NCBI GenBank assembly: GCA_947632355.1
Contig: CANROY010000005.1
Coordinates: 1-37,743, forward strand
DNA length: 37,743 nt
Reading direction: 5' to 3'
DNA from: an uncultured Bacilli bacterium
Lineage (GTDB): Bacteria > Bacillota_I > Bacilli_A > RF39 > UBA660
The number at the start of each line of letters is the position of its first letter. The first letter of the stretch is position 1. The translations under genes were made by a program, and so were the position numbers. Shown one piece after another: positions 32,505-37,743 of this stretch. The notes below the pieces were generated by a model, which did no database searches, was not told where the DNA came from, and saw only the letters and a program-made list of their open reading frames with translations.

Positions 32505-34481
32505 ATGAAAGTACTTTTTAGAAAAATAAAACGATCAAATAAATATTTACTCTTTAGTTATATACTTTCAAATATCATGTTTCTATGTGGATTTGTTTTT
32601 TTTACGAAATCTATTTATCAACTAGAAGGTATTGAAACGTTTGTGCGTATTTTTGTATTTGTAATCTTCTTAACTTGGTTTATAACGTATTTACTCTTTG
32701 GTTTATCCAATTTGGTTACCAGTCAATATAAAAGTTTTTTAGTTCTAACAATTATTCATTTGCTTTTATTTTTAACTCTATTTTTTAGTTCTAGTTTAAT
32801 CAATACCTTATTTGAAAAATTAGAAATGTTTTCGAAAAAAGAATATACACACTATACAACGAATTTAATTTCTTTAAAAGATACTGAACTAAATGCAAAA
32901 AGTAAAATTGGTATGATTAGTAACAATGAAGATATAGAAGGTTATGTTCTTGCTAATACCTTAATACAAAAAAATAATTTAAATTATGAAGTTGAATATT
33001 TTGATGATTACTATACTATGCTTAATTCTTTGTATAAGGAAGAGATTGATGCTGCTTTTGTCTCAAGTAATTATGTTGTTCTATTTAGTAGTGAAACTTT
33101 TTATGAACATATTGGAGAAGAAACAAAAGTATTGTATGAATATAGTGAAAATATGAAAACCAAAACTAATACAAATACCAATAAAAAGTTAACAGAACCA
33201 TTTACGGTTTTATTAATGGGTGTTGATTCAGAAAAGGATGGATTGGATGGAAATGCTGCTTTTAATGGAGATACATTAATGCTTATTTCTTTTAACCCAA
33301 AAACATTAAATGCAACGATGTTAAGTCTCCCAAGAGATTTATATGTACCAATTGCTTGTAACAACAATCGTTCTCATAAAATTAATTCTTCTGCTGCTTA
33401 TGGAACGGATTGTGTCATCAATACCATACAAAATTTAATTGATATTAAAATTGACTACTATGCAAAAATTAATTTTAATGGGGTTATTGACTTAGTAAAT
33501 ACGCTCGGAGGTATTGATATAGATGTTGAACAACCAAATTATAATGTATATGTAAAACGTTATGGTAAAGGAAAATTGTGTGAAAGTAATTCTTTAAGAG
33601 ATATGTCCAAACTGGTTTGTATGGATACAGGATTACAACATTTAAATGGAGAACAAACACTTGCGTATGCTCGTAATCGTCATGGATTTTTAGAAAGTGA
33701 TTTAGCACGTAACCGTCATCAACAACAGATTGTAGAAGCCATTACTAAAAAAATTTTAAGTATTAAGAGTTTTAGTACATTTGAAAATCTTTTAGATGTT
33801 GTTAGTCATAATATAGCAACAAATTTAACGACAACCAATATTTTATCTTTTTATCAAACGTTAAAAACTATGCTGATACAAGGTTTAAAGGGAAATGATT
33901 TTATAAACATTCAAAAAACGTATTTGGAAGTTTATAATTTACCTGTTATGATTGGTGGATTACAACTATCTGCTTTAGGATACCATGAGAATAGTCTTGC
34001 TGCTATTAAAGAAACTTTTGATGTCAATTTAGGAATTAAAGAAGAAGAAAAGATTAAGACATTCTCTTATGATTATAATGAAGAATATACCTCTCCTATT
34101 ATTGGAAAAGGAATTACCGGTGGTACAAAAGAAACCACTGTACCAAATTTTGTTGGAAGTACCGTTAAATATGCTGAAGAATGGACAAAAAATCATAATA
34201 TTACTCTATATAAAGAATTTAGTTGTAGTGAAAATATTCCCGGTTTAATTGGAAAACAAAGTGTAAATACTGGTACTTTATTAAGTTCAATCTCTAGTAT
34301 TACTATAACGATTAATGAATCTTGTAGTACCAATACTACTACGGAAAATAATGATGTTGAAATAGATAATAATAATACAACTCCAGAAACAAATTTGGAT
34401 GATTCCAGCCTTGAGGAAGAAAATGATACAACGGATCAAGAAGAAGACTCAATAGAAACAATACCTGGATTTCCAGAATAA
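32505..34481 (+). CDS. LytR-CpsA-Psr (LCP) family ligase with PASTA-like domain
   Basis: LCP enzymes move glycopolymers from undecaprenyl pyrophosphate to peptidoglycan, outside the membrane. This 658-residue protein has three N-terminal helices (about 13-33, 46-68, 78-100) and an outer segment at 134-215 (KIGMISNNEDIEGYVLANTL, DAAFVSSNY) that looks like a short solute-binding-type fold. The LCP domain (about 232-450) has LLMGVDS, NGDTLMLISF, LSLPRDLYVPI (274-283) and the arginine block ARNRHGFLESDLARNRH (389-405). A PASTA-like domain (about 544-605: TVPNFVGSTVKYAEEW) and a Thr/Asn/Asp/Glu-rich tail follow. It is larger than the usual 300-450 residues. It is divergent from the glycan locus it probably serves. 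Confidence 0.9.
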   Translation: MKVLFRKIKRSNKYLLFSYILSNIMFLCGFVFFTKSIYQLEGIETFVRIFVFVIFLTWFITYLLFGLSNLVTSQYKSFLVLTIIHLLLFLTLFFSSSLINTLFEKLEMFSKKEYTHYTTNLISLKDTELNAKSKIGMISNNEDIEGYVLANTLIQKNNLNYEVEYFDDYYTMLNSLYKEEIDAAFVSSNYVVLFSSETFYEHIGEETKVLYEYSENMKTKTNTNTNKKLTEPFTVLLMGVDSEKDGLDGNAAFNGDTLMLISFNPKTLNATMLSLPRDLYVPIACNNNRSHKINSSAAYGTDCVINTIQNLIDIKIDYYAKINFNGVIDLVNTLGGIDIDVEQPNYNVYVKRYGKGKLCESNSLRDMSKLVCMDTGLQHLNGEQTLAYARNRHGFLESDLARNRHQQQIVEAITKKILSIKSFSTFENLLDVVSHNIATNLTTTNILSFYQTLKTMLIQGLKGNDFINIQKTYLEVYNLPVMIGGLQLSALGYHENSLAAIKETFDVNLGIKEEEKIKTFSYDYNEEYTSPIIGKGITGGTKETTVPNFVGSTVKYAEEWTKNHNITLYKEFSCSENIPGLIGKQSVNTGTLLSSISSITITINESCSTNTTTENNDVEIDNNNTTPETNLDDSSLEEENDTTDQEEDSIETIPGFPE

Positions 34482-34485
34482 AAAT

Positions 34486-34514
34486 TTGTCATTTCTATAT
34501 AAATTTGATATGAT
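34486..34514 (+). promoter_or_regulatory. promoter of the acetyltransferase gene
   Basis: TTGTCA (34486-34491) and TATGAT (34509-34514) are 17 nt apart in the 51-bp gap after the LCP gene, so the acetyltransferase may be expressed independently as well as by read-through. Confidence 0.55.
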
Positions 34515-34532
34515 AAAAAAGAGTGATAACAA

Positions 34533-35066
34533 ATGAAAGAATATACTAAAAATCAATTAAGAAGATTACGTATTGCTTTAATAATTAATAGCGATAAGAG
34601 AAATCGTTATATTATAAAACACCAATTATTTAAAGGTGTCGGAGAAAACTTCTTTTTTCAACCTCGATTCATTCCATCGGATCCTAAACTCATTAAGTTT
34701 CATAATAACGATATTGTAACAAGTAATGTGACTTTTGTTACTCATGATGTTTTTCATTTAGGCTTAAACAAACTAAATAGAGGTTCTTTTCCTTATCAAG
34801 CCGGTTGTATTGAAGTGATGGATAATGTATTTATTGGTTGTAATTCAACTATTTTAAGTAATGTAAGAATAGGGCCTAATGCCATTATTGGAGCGGGCAG
34901 TGTTGTTACGAAAGATGTTCCTCCAAATAGTGTGGTTGCAGGTGTCCCTGCAAAAGTTATTGGGACATTTGATCAATATATTGAAAAAAGAACGCAAGAA
35001 CATGATTGGCTAACAGAAGAACAATTATGGGAAAAGTTTTATAAAGAAAAAGAAAACAAACTTTAA
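34533..35066 (+). CDS. hexapeptide-repeat (left-handed beta-helix) O-acetyltransferase
   Basis: This 177-residue protein contains repeats of the [LIV]-G-x-x-x-x type (VFIGCNSTILSNVRIGPNAIIGAGSVVTKDVPPNSVVAGVPAKVIG, about 104-148), the acetyl-CoA binding coil of the MAT/XAT transferases, with a probable catalytic His in THDVFH (about 70-75). The N-terminal part is basic and the C-terminus helical. Such enzymes acetylate sugars or glycan precursors in the cytoplasm. Its place after the LCP gene suggests it modifies the wall polysaccharide, but the substrate is unknown. A GAGTGAT site precedes the ATG and a bidirectional terminator follows. Confidence 0.85.
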   Translation: MKEYTKNQLRRLRIALIINSDKRNRYIIKHQLFKGVGENFFFQPRFIPSDPKLIKFHNNDIVTSNVTFVTHDVFHLGLNKLNRGSFPYQAGCIEVMDNVFIGCNSTILSNVRIGPNAIIGAGSVVTKDVPPNSVVAGVPAKVIGTFDQYIEKRTQEHDWLTEEQLWEKFYKEKENKL

Positions 35067-35087
35067 ATGAAAAAAGTTTGTTTTTTT
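35054..35087. terminator. bidirectional terminator between acetyltransferase and tsaD
   Basis: AAACAAACTT (35054-35063) and AAGTTTGTTT (35074-35083) form a 10-bp stem. T-runs follow on plus (to 35087) and on minus (TCTTTTTC). It separates the converging acetyltransferase and tsa operons. Confidence 0.78.
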
Positions 35088-36096
35088 ATTGGTCAACTAT
35101 AGTTGCTTGACTTTTGGGATTTAAATCAAAATCTGCAAATTTCTTTTGTTTATATAATGGGTAGGCAGCAGCACCAATCATAGCAGCATTATCAGTACAA
35201 TATTCCATCTTAGGAATACTTAAATGTACATGATATTTTTCTGCCACTTTTTTAATTTCCTCTCGTAAATAACGATTGGCTGATACACCACCCGCAATAA
35301 TAAGTTCTTTTACGTTATTGTTTTGTAAGGCAAGTTCTACTTTACGCGTTAATTCATCTACAACAGTAATTTGAAAACTCTTGGCTAAATCGCTTTTTCG
35401 AATCTCATTTCCTCTTTGTGTTTCATTATGTACTAAATTTATAATATGACTTTTTAGGCCACTAAAACTAAAGTTATACGTAGTATCCTTGACAGGTTTT
35501 GGTAGGTTATAGGTATCGTTTCCCTCTAAGGCTAACTTATCCACATTTGGTCCACCCGGATACTTTAAACCAAGCACTCTTGCTACTTTATCGTAACATT
35601 CACCAACTGCATCATCTAACGTACTTCCAAGGATTTCAAAATCATAATCTTTTTTCATTAAAATAAGATCGGTATGCCCTCCACTTACAACTAAGGCAAG
35701 TAAAGGAAATTCTAAGGTGTTTTCTATGGCATTGGCATAAATGTGTCCTATTGTGTGATTTACAGCAATTAAAGGCTTTTTATACACAAGAGCAAGGGTT
35801 TTGGCAAACTCTACTCCTACAAGTAAACTACCGAGTAACCCGGGTGCATACGTTACAGCAATAGCATCTACCTCTTCTATTTTAATACTGCTTTTCTTTA
35901 AAGTTTCTTCTAAAACCATCGTAATGTTTTCAGTGTGCATACGAGAAGCAATTTCGGGAACCACTCCACCAAAATTTGCATGGGTATCCATTTGGGTTAA
36001 TACAGTAAAAGCAACAATGTCTGTACCATTTTTTACAATAGCCATACTCGTTTCATCACAAGAGGATTCTATAGATAAAATATAAACATCTTTCAT
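35086..36096 (-). CDS. tsaD: tRNA N6-threonylcarbamoyladenosine transferase TsaD
   Basis: TsaD transfers the threonylcarbamoyl group to A37 of tRNAs reading ANN codons, working with TsaB and TsaE. At 336 residues it has family length. Visible motifs: ILSIESSCDETS (6-17) for nucleotide binding, VPEIASRMH (46-54), the metal ligands in NHTIGHIYAN (HxxxH, about 113-122), VVSGGHTDLI, DDAVGECYDKVARVLGL, SFSGLKSHI and AGGVSANRYLR. It is the last gene of the leftward tsaE-tsaB-rimI-tsaD operon and overlaps the preceding acetyltransferase gene by 4 nt. Confidence 0.96.
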   Translation of the reverse strand: MKDVYILSIESSCDETSMAIVKNGTDIVAFTVLTQMDTHANFGGVVPEIASRMHTENITMVLEETLKKSSIKIEEVDAIAVTYAPGLLGSLLVGVEFAKTLALVYKKPLIAVNHTIGHIYANAIENTLEFPLLALVVSGGHTDLILMKKDYDFEILGSTLDDAVGECYDKVARVLGLKYPGGPNVDKLALEGNDTYNLPKPVKDTTYNFSFSGLKSHIINLVHNETQRGNEIRKSDLAKSFQITVVDELTRKVELALQNNNVKELIIAGGVSANRYLREEIKKVAEKYHVHLSIPKMEYCTDNAAMIGAAAYPLYKQKKFADFDLNPKSQATIVDQ

Positions 36097-36521
36097 ATTT
36101 CAAACCTTCTTCCCATTAAATAAGCATCCACATCTTTATAGTATTTCTCACGTATATGCATAATTTCAAAACCAAATTTTTGATACAAAGAGATGGCCGG
36201 TTCATTATCTTTTCTTACTTCTAATGTGATTAATTTAACCGTATCTTTCATCTTACTTATCATTGTATCAAGTAAATTACTCGCAATTTTTTTATGGCGA
36301 TACTCTTCCTCTACATAAATATTAGAAATATCAATTGTTTCTTCTAATTCCGTATACATTAAAAAACCTACAATCTTTTCATTTTCTTCATAAACATATA
36401 ATTTGGTATAAGGATCTTTTAATAATTGGTCTAATTGATTTGTTTTAGAGAAATTTTCATTTAAAAGATTTCCTAATGCATAAACACTTTCAAAATCTTT
36501 TTCTTCTAATGGCCTTATCAT
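36093..36521 (-). CDS. rimI: GNAT acetyltransferase, RimI-like
   Basis: This 142-residue GNAT fold protein has the usual order of strands: an N-terminal MIRPLEEKDFESVYAL, central IVGFLMYTELEETIDISNIYVEEEYRHKKIASNLLD and a C-terminal LEVRKDNEPAISLYQKFGF. The acetyl-CoA loop reads RHKKIA in place of the usual R/Q-x-x-G-x-G, so it lacks the glycines. The placement between tsaB and tsaD, with 4-nt overlaps on both sides, is the typical rimI position. RimI acetylates the N-terminus of ribosomal protein S18 in E. coli; in Firmicutes the target is less certain, so the name is mainly from context. Confidence 0.8.
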   Translation of the reverse strand: MIRPLEEKDFESVYALGNLLNENFSKTNQLDQLLKDPYTKLYVYEENEKIVGFLMYTELEETIDISNIYVEEEYRHKKIASNLLDTMISKMKDTVKLITLEVRKDNEPAISLYQKFGFEIMHIREKYYKDVDAYLMGRRFEI

Positions 36522-37072
36522 TTTTGCACCTCAATTAATTTTACATACAAAGGATTAACAGCATGAGGATTTATACTTTCTTGACCTTTTAAATACGCAC
36601 AAACTTTTTCATAATCAATGGATACGTCTTCTATATCTTTTGTACTTTTTTCGTACTCGCTATTTTTAAGATATCGATATTCACCTATTAAATGATTACT
36701 TTCATCAAACGTACCAATAAAAACACCGTTTTTTTCTCTTTCTATAATATTGATTTCTTCATGTTCAAAAGAAACCGCTTTTACTAGTAAACTAGATATT
36801 GTTTTAATTGGTTTATTTAAGGTATAAGCAAGAGTTTTGGCAATGGTTACACCTAAACGTACACCTGTAAAAGAACCAGGACCATTTACGACAAAAATTT
36901 CACTAATATCTTCTATTTCAATACTTGCTTTTTTTAAACTTTCAATTAAAACCGGCATTGTTGTTGTACTATGTTGATGTGTTTCTTTTTCATTTACTAC
37001 AAGTACTTTATCATTTTTAAAAATCACTAGACAAATTTTATCACTATGTGTATCAATATATAACGTATACAT
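36518..37072 (-). CDS. tsaB: tRNA threonylcarbamoyladenosine biosynthesis protein TsaB
   Basis: TsaB is the non-catalytic partner of TsaD in t6A formation. This 184-residue protein has the ASKHA-like N-terminal half: LYIDTHSDKICLVIF, HQHSTTTMPVLIESL, and VVNGPGSFTGVRLGVTIAKTLAY (about 61-83), the best family marker. The C-terminal half is short: the protein is about 30-40 residues shorter than common TsaB (about 220-230), although NPLYVKLI at the end matches the usual terminus, so it is not simply truncated. It starts 45 nt after the tsaE stop, beyond a terminator-like hairpin, and overlaps the rimI-like gene by 4 nt. Confidence 0.92.
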   Translation of the reverse strand: MYTLYIDTHSDKICLVIFKNDKVLVVNEKETHQHSTTTMPVLIESLKKASIEIEDISEIFVVNGPGSFTGVRLGVTIAKTLAYTLNKPIKTISSLLVKAVSFEHEEINIIEREKNGVFIGTFDESNHLIGEYRYLKNSEYEKSTKDIEDVSIDYEKVCAYLKGQESINPHAVNPLYVKLIEVQK

Positions 37073-37094
37073 CCTTAAACCTCCATCTAAAACA

Positions 37095-37116
37095 AAAAAA
37101 CTCGTATTCGAGTTCT
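37095..37116 (-). terminator. terminator-like hairpin between tsaE and tsaB
   Basis: On the minus strand AACTCG-AATA-CGAGTT (37114-37099) is followed directly by TTTTTG, only 3 nt after the tsaE stop. Within an otherwise co-oriented operon it may act as a partial terminator or processing site. No convincing promoter for tsaB was seen in the 45-bp gap. Confidence 0.6.
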
Positions 37117-37117
37117 A

Positions 37118-37570
37118 TTATAACACACTTTGACACAAATCTTCATATTCTTTACCATGTGGTTCAAATACTAAGACTCTTGTGTTTTCATCTATTACTT
37201 TAAATTTAATATCTAATCTATTTTCGGGCAAGCAATTGCAAATCAAATCAGACCATTCAATAATAGTAACTCCACCTTTATTAAAATATTCATCAAAACC
37301 AACATTTTCACAAGCACCTTCAAGTCGATAAACATCCATATGGTATAAAGGAAGTTCTCCATTTGGATATTCTTTGATTAAATTAAATGTTGGAGAAGTT
37401 ACATTTTCTTCAATGCCTAAAGCGTTAGCAAAACCTTTAACAAAGATGGTTTTACCACTACCAAGTTCTCCTTCTAAACAAATCACCATATTCGGAAATT
37501 TTTCACTTTCAAGATTTTCTGCTAATTCTAAAGTATCTCTTTCACTTCTTGATGTATATTTAAACTCCAT
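37118..37570 (-). CDS. tsaE: tRNA threonylcarbamoyladenosine biosynthesis ATPase TsaE
   Basis: This P-loop ATPase is needed for turnover of the TsaB-TsaD complex in t6A synthesis. At 150 residues it has family length. Motifs: Walker A EGELGSGKT (about 34-42), NVTSPTFNLIKEY (about 57-69), the MDVYRLEG segment (about 78-85) and IIEWSDLICNCLPENRL (about 104-120), which includes the conserved EW. AGGTGAT lies 6 nt before the ATG. It heads the leftward operon and is preceded by an extended -10 promoter, next to the 3' end of a 5S rRNA gene. Confidence 0.95.
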   Translation of the reverse strand: MEFKYTSRSERDTLELAENLESEKFPNMVICLEGELGSGKTIFVKGFANALGIEENVTSPTFNLIKEYPNGELPLYHMDVYRLEGACENVGFDEYFNKGGVTIIEWSDLICNCLPENRLDIKFKVIDENTRVLVFEPHGKEYEDLCQSVL

Positions 37571-37588
37571 TTTTTATCACCTATTAGT

Positions 37589-37618
37589 ATTATAGCAAAG
37601 GAAATTTATTTAATTCAA
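37589..37618 (-). promoter_or_regulatory. promoter of the tsa operon
   Basis: On the minus strand TTGAAT (37618-37613), an 18-nt spacer and TATAAT (37594-37589) preceded by TGC (an extended -10) lie about 20 bp upstream of the tsaE start. Confidence 0.65.
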
Positions 37619-37679
37619 TCATTTATAGGATGCTTGACAGTTATTTTTATCAGTATTTAAAAAAAGGCAAAAAAAAATA

Positions 37680-37743
37680 GGCAACTTCCTATCTTCGCTT
37701 ACACTATTGTCGGCGTTTCAGTGCTTAACTTCTCTGTTCGGGA
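37680..37743 (-). rRNA. rrf: 5S ribosomal RNA, 3' part (cut by the window edge)
   Basis: The reverse complement begins TCCCGAACAGAGAAGTTAAG, the conserved loop B/helix III region of 5S rRNA, and continues through GCCGA and GATAGG to a 3' end near GTTGCC. About the last 64 nt are present; the 5' half lies beyond the right edge. A T-run (minus strand, 37671-37678) follows as a possible terminator. It is probably the end of a leftward rRNA operon. Confidence 0.88.

Noticed and set aside
37634..37662. TTGACA on the plus strand facing the 5S gene as a promoter
   Set aside because: No good -10 element follows at 16-18 nt (TTAAAA only) and it would drive transcription antisense to rRNA.

Overview
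The window is AT-rich DNA (roughly 30% GC by eye) using the standard bacterial code, with TGA as a stop. It has AGGAGG-type ribosome binding sites and densely overlapping operons. A pyruvate:ferredoxin oxidoreductase points to anaerobic metabolism. A wall polysaccharide locus, an LCP ligase and a glucosaminidase point to a Gram-positive wall. The best fit is an anaerobic low-GC Bacillota, probably a gut-type uncultured member of the Bacilli/Erysipelotrichia/RF39 area. That placement is inference from gene content; the 5S fragment is too short to prove it.

Layout. (1) 1-218: a non-coding region with a consensus leftward promoter and an intrinsic terminator, probably a ~110-nt RNA or a leader (RNA I). 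(2) 219-2877: leftward recG and a DUF975 membrane protein. (3) 2887-3408: a ~500-bp gap carrying two rightward candidate small RNAs (RNA II, RNA III), each with its own promoter. (4) 3389-8097: PFOR (leftward), a small coiled-coil protein (rightward) and a cation diffusion facilitator (leftward). (5) 8185-32345: a ~24-kb leftward surface-polysaccharide locus. In transcription order it encodes a secreted SH3/glucosaminidase/dockerin-like enzyme, a membrane-anchored surface protein, TagO/WecA, a Wzy-like/GT4 fusion, GT2, a DUF1972 GT4, Wzt and Wzm, GT2, a double GT2, a DPM-type GT2, DUF2304, GT4, a GT2/GT4 fusion, a Wzx-type flippase, a GtrB-like GT2, a DUF6056 membrane protein, a GtrA/GT2 fusion and a DUF2142 membrane protein. 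(6) 32505-35066: rightward, an LCP ligase with a PASTA-like domain, then a hexapeptide acetyltransferase. (7) 35086-37570: leftward tsaE-tsaB-rimI-like-tsaD, the t6A tRNA-modification cluster. (8) 37680 to the right edge: the 3' half of a 5S rRNA, leftward.

How the genes work together. TagO starts a glycan on undecaprenyl phosphate, cytoplasmic transferases extend it and Wzm/Wzt exports it. The DPM/GtrB-type synthases, DUF2304/GtrA/Wzx membrane proteins and two GT-C-like proteins look like machinery that adds side groups outside the membrane. The divergent LCP protein would join the product to peptidoglycan. The gene set and partly its order recall streptococcal rhamnose cell-wall polysaccharide (Rgp/GAC) loci.

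The least expected signal is at the left. RNA I carries a C-rich unpaired stretch that is the antisense of G-rich apical loops in RNA II (17 of 18 positions) and RNA III (10 positions). This could be a small RNA pairing or sponge network, though shared ancestry of the elements is an alternative.
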